DNA of 14,726 nt, taken from the NCBI GenBank assembly GCA_002005505.1, contig KV908739.1, forward strand, positions 61,798 through 76,523, in the 5' to 3' direction. The first letter of the stretch is position 1; every line of letters begins with the position of its first letter. The translations under genes were made by a program, and so were the position numbers. This stretch comes from Botryococcus braunii. Taxonomy: Eukaryota > Chlorophyta > Trebouxiophyceae. This document shows positions 1 through 9,700 of this stretch, in pieces. The notes beneath the pieces are model-generated. The model had not been told where the DNA came from. It did not search any database and was given only the letters and a program-made list of their open reading frames with translations.

Positions 1-10
1 TCTCTCTGCG

Positions 11-332
<322 letters not shown>

Positions 333-1680
333 TTCCTGCCCCCCCCCTCCCCACACACAGTTTCCTCTCCCTCCTCTTCCCCTCCCCGTTCTCCTGCTGT
401 TCCTCCTCTCCTCCTCCTCTTCCTCTTCCGGGACATTCTCCTGTGGGGCTCCGTTATATTGGAGGATTCAATTCCGGGCATCAGTCCCACCTGATTGGGA
501 GCCAGACTTCTTGGCCGCATCCCCATAGGATTGCTTGCCTGCATCCGCCCTGACATGCCCCCAGCCCCTCCCCATCACTTCTTCAATCCTTCCAAGCGCG
601 GTGTGAGCAAGGAGGGGGCGTGCAAACACACGAGAGGGGCAGGGGCAGAGAGGGGGGGGGGAGGGAGGGAGGGAGGGAAGGGGGCGGAAGGGGAAGGAGA
701 GGGAGGGGGAGCTTGCGAGAGAGAGAGAGATGAAGGGGGGGGGGGGGGGCAGGGTGTCTCCCTGCAGAAGGATTCGGAATGGAAGTGTCGGTCTCCGCAC
801 ATGGGTCACATGGGTCACATGGGTCACATGGGTCAGAGGCGACAGGGTGCAGCTATGGAGACCACTCTCCAAGTAGCATCTGCAGGGAGAGTCCCGACGC
901 ACGAAACGTGGGAACAGACCCATCATGTCTGCTGTCAGGCTTTATAAAGTCTTTCAAAGGTCCTCTCCTCCCCCCCGCCCCCTTTGTTTTAAGGGGGGGA
1001 GCTGGGGGGGGGGGGGGGGAGGGAAAAGAAAAGTTGGAAAAGAGGAAAAGAGAAGGGGAAAAATGGTAAAAATACATCTCTTCCCGCCGAAAAGGAAGGG
1101 GAGGTTTTACATCTACTCCTCGCTTCTCAACAAAAGAGGAAAATCAGCAGAGGGGTTGTTCATTCCCATAACATGCTTATTACAATTTGGAGAAGTCCAT
1201 GCGACTTCCCAAAATGCTCAGAGCCATATCTGCAGGGTAGTTTTGCCACCCCACCACACTAACTGTGCCAAATTGACTGACTGTTAGGCATCCGAATATG
1301 TGGAGATCGTCAAGACACATTGCTGAAATGAATTTTAGAGGACGGGCAGATTCAACGGCACAACCCAGTTGGGTGTTGGCAGGGTGCATGCACATCGGAC
1401 GGGCAACTCAATTAGCTGCTTTGCAAACACTGTGGAGCAGCACATCGGGGAAAGCACATTCGTAGAGTAGAAAATGTAGGGGAAGGCACATCTGGTCCGC
1501 AACTGCAAAACAATAGGGCTCTCCCCTTCCTATTAACGCAGCGTGGTGCTCTTGGCCGTGCTCCCTCCCTCTCCCCAGGGCCCCGTCCTCTCCCCCCCCT
1601 CTGCTACTCGCTCTCCCGCTCCCTCAACCCCCCCCCCCGCTCTCTCTCTCCCTCTCCCCCTCCCTCCCTCCCTTCCCCCC
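333..1680. other. Non-genic G-run and purine-rich region
   Basis: No convincing gene is visible. Long G runs and GGGA-type repeats lie at about 648-750. A polypurine stretch of G runs followed by A/G-rich sequence lies at about 990-1066. The remainder (about 1067-1540) is ordinary-composition DNA with short ORFs only. The overlapping reading frames encode low-complexity Pro/Ser/Gly-rich peptides on both strands, as expected from base composition rather than selection. The G runs could form G-quadruplex or triplex structures, which is inferred from composition alone. Confidence 0.7.
798..836. repeat. 9-bp tandem repeat, about 4.3 copies
   Basis: The unit CACATGGGT is repeated four times without error and is followed by a partial unit that changes to CAG. 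It is a short minisatellite between G-run DNA and unique sequence. No function is evident. Confidence 0.95.
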
Positions 1681-1686
1681 CACACA

Positions 1687-1764
<78 letters not shown>
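1681..1764. repeat. (CA)n microsatellite
   Basis: A nearly uninterrupted CA tract with one early CCC interruption, preceded by a C-rich run. It is the first half of a compound tract whose second half is GA-rich, separated by about 90 bases of purine-rich unique sequence. Confidence 0.97.
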
Positions 1765-1766
<2 letters not shown>

Positions 1767-1856
1767 GAGGGAGTGGGAAATGGGAGAGAGTCCGAGAGAG
1801 AGGGGGGCAGGGAGGAAGGGACCAGAAAGAGAGGGGGAGAGCGGGAGAGGGAGGGG

Positions 1857-2005
<149 letters not shown>

Positions 2006-4074
2006 CAAACTTCCAAGAAAAACACGTTTCTTACTCCAACACTCGACGACGACAATCATCCCCAGCATCTCCCAATGCACACGATCCAATGGCAGACGAC
2101 ACTCCATCCCAGTTCCCAACTGCATCCACTCTCCAACAGAGTGAGCGGTCGTGTTACCGAAAAACAAATTGCAGGCTACCATCGCCCTGGGCAGGTGCAT
2201 CACAACATTTCTAGAGTGATTCCACCCACATCTTCTCTACAAATGATTCAGCATCGCCGTTTGAGCCTCTTAAAAAATGCTACCCCTGCAAAACCTCTGG
2301 TGGACATGCAAATATGCAGATCTTCTCCAGATGTCAGTGAGGTTGAGTGCCCCACGACGCTTCCTTTCCTACACTTAAGAAGTCTAAAACCACACAAAAT
2401 TGCATTGGGACTCATATCCAATCCCAACACAACTTTTCAAATCTTTTTCTGCAACTTCAATGTTAAAATGAAGTTTTCAGAAGTTGAAACTCTAGTACTT
2501 TCTCAAAACGAAGTTTCTACAATGTGAAACTTTGTGGCCAAAATTGCTTGAATGGGGTTGAGTGCAGTATCATAATATGTACAGGACATGGCCCCGCGCT
2601 TCCTTGCCAGGTTGTCATCCAGGATTGCCCACGGATGCTTACAGTCACACACTCCAACGGAAAAATTATTAAAACCACAGCCTCTCATCCAGATGCTTTT
2701 TCGATTTCCAAAGGGTGTGCACTGCAGACGGGAATCATCCTTCGAGGTGATTGCCCCCCTTAGTCCAAATACTCTCGACACATTCATGCATGGGAAGGCC
2801 ATCTGAGAGAAGAAATGATAGAGCATGAAATGAAAATGTGGCAGAAGGCAAATGGATGGAGTACCTGCAAGTGCTTCAGGACTGACTCCCAGGCCCCATA
2901 CTGCCAACCCACCCATCAGCAGCAACCTTCTTCTATCCAACCCCTCTGGAAGAAGCCTACAAAACAGCCTGTGTCAGTATATAGGGTGTGACTGCCGGTA
3001 TTTACAGATCCAGACACCATGTCTTTGTGATGGCACCCGTTACCGGACGACAGGGCGACTTGCGCATTCACCACGCACCATTGTCCGAGAATTGCAGATT
3101 AAACTAATAAATCACGATGCTAAACATTTAAAATGAAACTGCGCCTTTAAAAGCGGCTTCAAAGGCCCCATCGCACTACTGTGGCGAGCTCGAAGAAATG
3201 AGGAAAACCAAACTTGTGAACATGGCGTCACAGAAAGACATGTATTTGGGTCCCACCTATCTTCAACTGTATCTCTTCCTTCCACTTTGATGTTCCCAGC
3301 CATCGGGATTGCCCTGCACCGGGTTCGACGTGCGCTGCATGGACGGACCGCAAGTGCCGAAAATGGCCTTGATATTTGTATATCCGTTGCCAACATTCGG
3401 CCGGTATCTTCAGCAATTGTCTCAAGACTGGTTGGTTTTGTTATGCGCTCTGACTGGTGTTGAGATCGGACGCTAAAGTTCCTGGGACTCACCGCGGATA
3501 GGCAACGTCCTTCACAGGGGATCGACGCCTGTCGTGGCTCTCCGGAGTGAAGCCGGGGATAAGAAAGAAAGTACCGATACCGCTGAGGGTACCAATCTTG
3601 CGACCTGGGTGACTCGCCCGCCCACACAACTCCCTTTGTGGAGAAACTAGTTGAAGCACCCGTCCCCTGACTGGGCGCTCCGCTTATATGGCGGTACATT
3701 ATCATTGGTTTTACATTAATGGCCTCGTAGTGGAGGCAGGTAGTAGGTCTTGAAAGTCAAACCATTCAGGTGAGTCATGGAAGAAGTCAAAGAATCAAGT
3801 GCCTGGGTTATTCCAAATATGTACCCCTTGAGATATATCGGGGTTTATTTATGGTGGGCTACCCATGCGGGGGGTCCATTGTTCCCTGGGAAGTTTTATT
3901 GTTCGGGGATCCTCGTTGTTTAGGGCTCACTGTGCATTTGCAGATGTGTCGCACCACGCTCATGAGCTTCACAGATCGGTGGGCCCGGGGATTAACTATT
4001 CCCGGCTCCCTCCGCCTTGGGCCTCACTGCAGGAGGGCTCACTGTTCCTTAGCGAAAAGCCAGATCTATCTAGA
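2006..4074. other. Unassigned unique sequence
   Basis: About 2 kb of normal-complexity DNA between two microsatellites. I see no copia protein motif, tRNA or recognisable host domain on either strand. The only long ORF is the minus-strand one listed separately. The phrase GGGCTCACTGT occurs twice, near 3924 and 4036. An ordinary intergenic region, introns of an unseen gene, or an eroded transposon would all fit. Confidence 0.5.
3112..3705 (-). CDS. Unrecognised ORF, 197 codons
   Basis: This is the longest ORF in the window outside repeats and transposons, with an ATG start (a second Met is at codon 3) and no stop for 197 codons. The predicted peptide is rich in Arg, Ser and Pro. I can see no signal peptide, membrane segment or motif I recognise. 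There is no visible polyadenylation or splice context that would settle the matter. In a eukaryote an ORF of this size on one strand can arise by chance in moderately GC-rich DNA, so it may not be a gene. It has no relation to the copia proteins downstream. I list it only because nothing else explains the interval. Confidence 0.12.
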   Translation of the reverse strand: MIMYRHISGAPSQGTGASTSFSTKGVVWAGESPRSQDWYPQRYRYFLSYPRLHSGEPRQASIPCEGRCLSAVSPRNFSVRSQHQSERITKPTSLETIAEDTGRMLATDIQISRPFSALAVRPCSARRTRCRAIPMAGNIKVEGRDTVEDRWDPNTCLSVTPCSQVWFSSFLRARHSSAMGPLKPLLKAQFHFKCLAS

Positions 4075-4613
<539 letters not shown>

Positions 4614-4682
4614 GGGGGGAGAAGGGGAAGTAAATTCCCAGCATGGTGCCTTAGAAAAGGCAAAATGGGGCCTTCAGCCAAA

Positions 4683-5498
4683 ATAAGGTACAACAGGATG
4701 TGCATCATAAGGTACAACATGATGTACATGCTGAGCATACTGCCCCATATCTGCCCCATCCCGAGAGTGATTCAGTGGAAGTCAGTGAGACAATCCCCTT
4801 GGCAACTGAGAGCACATGTGAGAGAATGGAGATAGGGAGAGGTGCTGAAGCACAGATGGGCCCAGAAAAAGGGATGCCAGCATCTCAAGTGTCACAGGAT
4901 CCCAGTGCTCGATTGTCGGCTGCCAGGTGTGAGTCTAGCAAGGAGTGCAAAAGACAAGTGTCTACCACAGAACACTCTGTGAGGATGTGTGGAAAGGAGG
5001 CAGAGAGAGATGGTTACACTGAAGAAAGATCTTATGTCTTTCAATGTGAAGAAAGAACCCCTAATGAAGGGGAGCCTGGGGTGAAATTTAGCAAGATTTC
5101 TGTCCCCAGGAATTTATCGTGAGGCTCGACAGTCCGACCAGTGGTGTTATTGGGAGCAAGCCATGAATGAAGAAGAAAATTCATTGGATGCTCATGAGAC
5201 CATGGAATATGTCGAGCGTCCGTGGGGCAAGACGGTTATGCCAGTGCATTTGATCTACTCTGCCAAAGTTGATAATTTTGGCAATGTCCTTAGATTCAAG
5301 GCACGCTTGTAGCCCAGGGATGTCGTCAAATCGATTATATATATCCCTGGAGTTGATGTGGATGAAGTTTTTGCCCCTACTAGTAGCTTTGCTGCTAGAA
5401 GAGTGATTCTGAGTGTGGCTGCTCAGAGAGAGTATGAGATCCATCAGGTCGACATTAAGACGGCGTCCTTAAATGGCGACTTAGAAGAGGAGGTCTAT
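4683..5498 (+). pseudogene. Copia pol fragment: linker and RT amino-terminal part
   Basis: The first part (open from about 4700 to 5122) is a Glu/Ser-rich linker ending in VPRNLS. The reading then moves one frame at about 5110, where REARQSDQWCYWEQAMNEEENSLD begins, the usual start of a copia RVT_2 domain. It continues through VMPVHLIYSAK and RFKARL to a TAG at 5310. The expected VAQG follows in a neighbouring frame, and the sequence returns to the first frame by VDEVFAPTSSFAARR. Two compensating small indels around 5309 and 5320-5345 are the simplest reading. HQVDIKTASLNGDLEEEVY follows and stops exactly where the LTR-like insertion starts. It is a decayed gene and cannot give a full RT. Confidence 0.85.
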
Positions 5499-5722
5499 TG
5501 TGGTGGCAAAGGAAGAGAGAGAGAGACGAGACACCAGTCGGGTTAGAGCATTCAGCGGAATCTGTTACAAGCCGGTCAGCACCGGGACTTCCTTCGACGC
5601 CAAGACGCGTGCCACTTTCTAGAGCCTTCGGTCAAACCCGGAATCCTACACATTTCAGGACCTGGCAGCTTCCTGCCCAAAATCCTACACATTTCAGGAC
5701 CTGGCAGCTTCCTGCCGTTACA
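5499..5722. mobile_element. 224-bp LTR-like insertion in RT
   Basis: It interrupts the RT coding sequence between the codons for EEEVY and VTQPP. It begins TGTGGTGGC, ends GCCGTTACA and is flanked on both sides by TCTAT (5494-5498 and 5723-5727). TG...CA ends with a 5-bp target duplication are the standard signature of an LTR-retrotransposon product, so this looks like a solo LTR or a very short non-autonomous element. Inside are a short GA run and two 36-bp direct repeats. A SINE is the main alternative: a weak tRNA-like stretch (CAGTCGGGTTAGAGC, then TTCGACGCC at about 5593-5601) lies inside, but the short target duplication fits SINEs less well. Confidence 0.65.
5642..5716. repeat. Two 36-bp direct repeats, period 39
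   Basis: The block starting AATCCTACACATTTCAGG is present at 5642-5677 and again, identically, at 5681-5716, with CAA between. Both copies lie inside the LTR-like insertion, near its right end. Confidence 0.97.
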
Positions 5723-5727
5723 TCTAT

Positions 5728-6900
5728 GTAACACAGCCTCCTTTGTTTGAGAATGGGGATCCTCGCGTGGTGTGCAAGCTCAACAAATCCCTTTATGGGC
5801 TTAAGCACACCCCTCGTGCTTGGCACAAGAAGCTTGATCCCGAGATGAGTGCCCTTGGATTTGTTGCTTGTAAAAGCGATGCTGGTGTCTATGTGAGGAA
5901 GACAGAACGTGAGAAACCTCTCTTCATTCTTGTCTATGTTGATGCTTTACTCGTCATCTGCAAAGATCTCAGCCTAGTGGAATGGTTCAAGGAGCTCCTG
6001 AAGAGCAATTTCACCATTCATGATCTAGGTGAGTTCAAAGATTTCTTGGGTTGCCAAGTCCGTCGTAACAGACAGGACAAGCAAATCTCCATCAGTTGCA
6101 TCCCAAAGATTGAGGCTCTGCTGGAGTTCGGTGAGAGCGATGGCGAAAGAGTAGTGGATAATCCCATGCAAAAGGGATTTGTCCCCACTCGGATGCCCTT
6201 CAGTGAGGATGAGCGTGATGGGTCGGGTGCTGGTGTCCCCTTAGATCCAGGTCACAGATATTGTGAGCTTATCGGATCACCGTTGTATATAGCAAATACA
6301 ACACGACCTGATGTTGCCCAAGCTGTGGGTGTTCTATCGCGGTATAGATGTAATCCCTCCACTGCTCACTGGAACGCAGAAATGCGTGTGTTGCACTACC
6401 TCAGGGACACGAAGGACAAGGTCCTCGTGCTATGTGGCAACTCCAGTGTCGTCTTGGAGGGTTATGTTGATGCTGATTTTGCTGGCGACCGAGACAGTTG
6501 ATTCTCTACTTCTGGGTATGTATTCTATGTCTTCGGCGGTGCTGTGTCATGGACAAGCAAGAAGCACAACTCTGTGGCTACCTCAACTAGTGAGGCACAG
6601 TTCTTGGCTTCTAGCCTTGCCATCAAGGAGGCCAACTGTCTGAGGTCCTTCTTGGAGGAGATTGGAGAGCCTCCCTGGTCCGTCAACATCTTCATTGACA
6701 ACCAAGGATGCAACAACAGTCTTAGAAATCCTGTGAAGTCTAGATTCACAAAGCATAATGCTGTGGCGTTTCACTACGCACGAGAGGCCATCAAATTGTG
6801 CCCAAGTGATGTCCAATATGTGGAATCAGCTAAGAATCGTGCAGATGTGATTACCAAGCCTTTGGTTGGCATGTGTTTAGGAAACATGTCGATGCCCTAG
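5728..6900 (+). pseudogene. Copia pol fragment: RT palm to RNase H
   Basis: This resumes the RT domain directly after the insertion. VVCKLNKSLYGLKHTPRAWHKKL is the conserved RVT_2 core. The catalytic box at 5935-5946 reads YVDA, so the second active-site aspartate is lost. FTIHDLGEFKDFLGCQV and LIGSPLYIANTTRPDVAQAVGVLSRY follow as usual. The RNase H domain starts with GYVDADFAGD. A TGA at 6499-6501 then interrupts the frame, and the same frame resumes with FSTSGYVF. The RNase H acidic residues are visible in DADFAGD, TSEAQF, FIDNQG and NRADVITKPL. The natural stop is TAG at 6898-6900. TGA for CGA is the simplest reading of the break (a C-to-T change). The enzyme would be inactive even without the stop. 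Confidence 0.9.
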
Positions 6901-6924
6901 GTCTTCTCACTCTGGATCAAGAGT

Positions 6925-6939
6925 GAAGACAAGGGGAAG
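6925..6939 (+). promoter_or_regulatory. Probable polypurine tract of element 1
   Basis: GAAGACAAGGGGAAG lies 24 bases after the pol stop and directly before a TG that can start the 3' LTR. In copia elements this purine tract resists RNase H and primes plus-strand DNA synthesis. Confidence 0.6.
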
Positions 6940-7375
6940 TGCGACATTTCAAGACCTATAGGGAGATTGCCTTCCTCTTAAGAGCTTGAACAGACATCAA
7001 ACTTGAGCAGACATGAATCTTAGAGAGATTTGAGAAACAATGGAATGAACAAAGGCATACATGGAACGACTGGAATTATTGATCACACGGGGCTGTTATT
7101 CATAACAGGGAGGTGTTATCAATTGTTGTCGTACGGTATTCGCACGTGGTTGACAGATCAACGCGTGATCTTGCAACGCTGGTATTAAGGCTAGACGGCG
7201 GGATAAATGAGCACTTGCTTAGCATTACCAAGTAATGGTTTGAAGGTGAACATAGCAAGACTTATAGCCATCGGCGTAATGCAGTCGCACAGAGTTGCCC
7301 AGCTGAAGAACCTGCTCTAACTCGCTCCCACTGTTCGTTGCCGCAGGTCACAACGCCCATAACCTAAATATAACA
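6940..7375 (+). repeat. Probable 3' LTR of copia element 1
   Basis: Starts TGCGACATTTC right after the purine tract and ends TATAACA, about 436 bp. Similarity to the proposed element 2 LTR supports the call: TTGACAGATCAAC is shared (7150-7162 and 9506-9518), ATGCAGTYGCA is shared, and both end with GCCCATAACCT a few bases before the terminal ACA. No second copy of this LTR exists in the window because the 5' half of the element is lost, so the left edge is inferred from the purine tract alone. Confidence 0.6.
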
Positions 7376-7474
7376 ATATGTACCAGCCTTGTGTTGCAGA
7401 AGAAGGACGTGTGCTTGGGGGGGGGGGGGGACGTATACGTCTGATTAGGTGCCAGATCTCCTAGAAGCAGTGCT

Positions 7475-7506
7475 TATACACTATAGTGTATAGCTATCGA
7501 TAGCTA
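7475..7506. repeat. Overlapping perfect palindromes
   Basis: TATACACTATAGTGTATA (7475-7492) is a perfect 18-base palindrome, and TAGCTATCGATAGCTA (7491-7506) is a perfect 16-base palindrome sharing two bases with it. No loop is present in either, so they would cruciform rather than form a normal RNA hairpin. Function unknown. Confidence 0.9.
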
Positions 7507-7990
7507 GATAGCCTTGCCATATGTATTTTGGACTCAATCATGAGTATTTGCCATTGCCATCCGTGGCACCTCTGGAGTATCCTATGTTGATCAACTATAG
7601 TACTAGCAAGGCCACATCAGTAACTTCTAACGCATTTACCACATGTTTAGTACTGTAGTAAAGTACTATTCTAGCAAGAAAGCCTAACTGAAGGTGGACT
7701 ATTTTGTAAAGTACATATAGACAAACTCATATGATCATGCGTATGTTTACACACGTGTTCACACTTATGGAATAATTGAGATCCAGCAATGTATACTGCT
7801 GCGTTGCTGTTCGTGTAGATCCGCTAGCCAGGCTGTAACAGTGCATGTGATGTTGATAAAGGCACTTGCACTGGTATAATAACGGGTACAAATGTTGGTC
7901 TCCTGCCCTGATCATGATCGTAATAAGACGTCCAACGATTGAACGACTTCGTTTCCGGAAATCCATAGCTATTTTAATTAGTTAACTAGC

Positions 7991-8020
7991 ATGGCAACAA
8001 GTTATTTAACTTGTTGCCAT
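7991..8020. repeat. Perfect 30-nt inverted repeat (14-bp arms)
   Basis: ATGGCAACAAGTTA and its exact reverse complement are separated by TT. There is no U-run after it that would suggest a terminator, and the region shows no coding on either side. It could be the core of a foldback element or a chance structure. Confidence 0.9.
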
Positions 8021-8333
8021 TCACATCACCGGCCAGCTGGTGGGGACCGGTGTGTGACGGTACATTCTGAGTTTACTGTCATTGGCCACCATGCTGAAGC
8101 ATAGCTATGAATCTTGAGCTAAGGGGCTGATCAGTAATGACTGTTCCTTGAGTACTGTAAGCCATTTGACCCAGCTGAGATCTGTTCCATCCACGGTAAT
8201 AGTGAGGAAGCAGAATGCAGCTAGAATAAACAGTACGCTTGTATGCACTTGAGAATACTTTAGAATGAAATGCACGCTTGTGTACGTTCTGAGAACGAAT
8301 AATCCACATGTTCAGCCACTTGAGGCTCATGGA

Positions 8334-8690
8334 TTAAGCAGCTCTCGCAGAAATCATGAGACTAATGAGAGCACAAAGCGCTCCAATTGACGAAGCAGAA
8401 ATGAGTGCAAAGGTCGTGGTGCCATTTATATTGCTTGTTCCTATATAGATGGGAACAAGCCCAAAGACCGGGAGTGCCCCAGGCAAGCAGCTGGCGGAAC
8501 CCTTGGTAATTACTTGGTATAATATTGGAGTCAGCTTATAGGGTTTCAAAGTTGGGCAGGTACAGATGATGTGGTGCTCATCATCCCTGATCATTCATCA
8601 ACGACATGTGTCACATGCGACTGTACAGGGACGAATGGGCGGCAACCCTGCGTCCACGTCGCTTGGGAGGCCACTAAGACACATACGAAA
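8334..8690 (-). pseudogene. Non-LTR retrotransposon ORF2 C-terminal remnant
   Basis: Read on the minus strand from about 8690, one frame gives FRMCLSGLPSDVDAGLPPI, then RPCTVACDTCR, then two consecutive TGA stops at 8595-8600, then RDDEHHIICTCPTLKPYK, and it stays open to 8334. The pattern of FRM..x.LP, a Cys-x2-Cys pair, and then DDEHHxxxxCP is the zinc-binding tail found after the RT (and RNase H) of many LINE-type polyproteins. It is short, has two stops and has no visible RT upstream, so it is an old fragment. It is unrelated to the copia elements and lies in the opposite orientation. Family assignment beyond non-LTR type is not possible from this piece. Confidence 0.5.
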
Positions 8691-8796
8691 CTATAACTAC
8701 ACCTGCAGTGGGTGTTTGGGACGCGCAAAAACAGCCCTGGCTACGCAGAAGAACGTGCTGCAGAACATGAAACCGCTTTACGTACGGACACGAAAC

Positions 8797-8813
8797 AAAA
8801 AAAAAAAAAAAAA
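8797..8813 (+). repeat. A17 run
   Basis: Seventeen consecutive A residues followed by GAAAGAA. It could be an old poly(A) tail of a plus-strand retroposed sequence, but I recognise nothing upstream of it as its body, and the non-LTR remnant lies on the other strand. A simple homopolymer is equally possible. Confidence 0.85.
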
Positions 8814-9195
8814 GAAAGAATGGCCACGAAACTAACATTTTAACTACTGGAAGCAAGTAAGAGAGAGAAGGAGAGCTTGAGACACCAGTGGATCAATGCC
8901 AATCGTTTGTTACATAATTATTATCATATATATCTTCTCTCTATCCTCGTCCTTCCCTCCTAGCACCGACCTGGTCCCTTCCTAGAAGGTGTTGAGTTGT
9001 GAACATACATTAAAGAATGCCTTGTGCTTTAGGTGATCTTCAAATGTACATTATTAGGATACGGGTCCACTATCCACATAAGGTACCTCAAGACACGTTC
9101 GGATGAGGTCTATTTCGAACATAAGGTACAATCTGATTTAGATTACGCGTTAGTGTGAAAGGACTATTAAAGCTGCGATCACCGCATAGTCGAGC
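8814..9195. other. Unassigned spacer
   Basis: About 380 bases without a supported gene. It holds two CATAAGGTAC motifs (9077-9086 and 9120-9130) and a TGTTGAG at 8990 that could be an alternative LTR start for element 2. Confidence 0.4.
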
Positions 9196-9331
9196 AACTG
9201 GTTTGGAAAGATACTGGGCACATAAGGATGCCAGTCTTGTTCATGCAGTTGCATGTGTCTAAAGAGCAGACAGTCGTCAAGGACTGTAGCTGGAGAGGCA
9301 CGAACTTACGACCTGTCTGCTTGCTTACAGG
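9196..9331. repeat. 136-bp direct repeat, copy 1
   Basis: Identical to 9528-9663 except for one C/T difference at 9301 versus 9633, with no gaps. It starts AACTGGTTTGGAAAG and ends TTGCTTACAGG. The second copy lies within the probable 5' LTR of element 2. The flanks of the two copies do not match well, so the edges are sharp. Confidence 0.97.
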
Positions 9332-9690
9332 TGCGGTGACGCAGGATGTGTATTGGTAATGTGTTCATGTTTGATTGCTTGTTTGTAAGTGAACCATCTT
9401 AGTGGACAATCAAGTCTCCCAAACAGCTAAGGGACGGAGTCTTGATTGAGTATAGGAAGGTACTTGCTGTCAGCCGTCAGGAGCTTATCCGTGTGTAGAT
9501 GCTCATTGACAGATCAACATGTAACGGAACTGGTTTGGAAAGATACTGGGCACATAAGGATGCCAGTCTTGTTCATGCAGTTGCATGTGTCTAAAGAGCA
9601 GACAGTCGTCAAGGACTGTAGCTGGAGAGGCATGAACTTACGACCTGTCTGCTTGCTTACAGGATACGCCACTGCCCATAACCTTTTACA
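9332..9690 (+). repeat. Probable 5' LTR of copia element 2
   Basis: The right end is well placed: it closes with TTTTACA immediately before a copia-type primer-binding site. It shares TTGACAGATCAAC, an ATGCAGTTGCA-like block and the terminal GCCCATAACCT with the element 1 3' LTR. The left end is a guess from the TG start and from the length of the other LTR (about 436 bp versus 359 bp here). The LTR would carry the promoter and the polyadenylation site, but I see no clear TATA box. Confidence 0.55.
9528..9663. repeat. 136-bp direct repeat, copy 2
   Basis: Partner of 9196-9331 at an offset of 332 bases, with a single mismatch. It lies just before the CCCATAACC-bearing end of the probable 5' LTR of element 2. 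Confidence 0.97.
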
Positions 9691-9700
9691 GGTTATGGGC
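9674..9700. repeat. Inverted repeat across LTR/PBS junction
   Basis: GCCCATAACCT (9674-9684) in the LTR end is the exact reverse complement of AGGTTATGGGC (9690-9700), which contains the primer-binding site. The loop is five bases. In RNA this would form a stable hairpin hiding the site. Confidence 0.95.

Larger units (their letters stand above)
4683..7375 (+). mobile_element. Copia element 1, 5'-truncated LTR retrotransposon
   Basis: Remnant of a Ty1/copia-type retrotransposon. In order it keeps a low-complexity linker, the amino-terminal RT region, the RT palm and thumb, RNase H, a polypurine tract and a probable 3' LTR. No gag, CCHC knuckle, protease or integrase is visible upstream, where microsatellites begin instead. 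Its RT amino-terminal part aligns closely with that of element 2 downstream (shared pattern REA..S.QW..W.QAM), so the two belong to one family. The left boundary is uncertain. The right boundary rests on the TG...CA LTR ends and on similarity to the element 2 LTR. Confidence 0.85.
7376..8333. other. AT-rich spacer with palindromes
   Basis: About 960 bases with no supported gene. It contains a G14 run (7417-7430), adjoining palindromes at 7475-7506 and a perfect hairpin at 7991-8020. Short minus-strand ORFs of about 80 codons (7727-7966 and 8079-8330) show no motif. The end of element 1 and the start of an old non-LTR element tail bracket it. Confidence 0.5.

Noticed and set aside
7727..8330. 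Minus-strand ORFs of about 80 codons
   Set aside because: Short, without motif, start context or neighbours that would support a gene.
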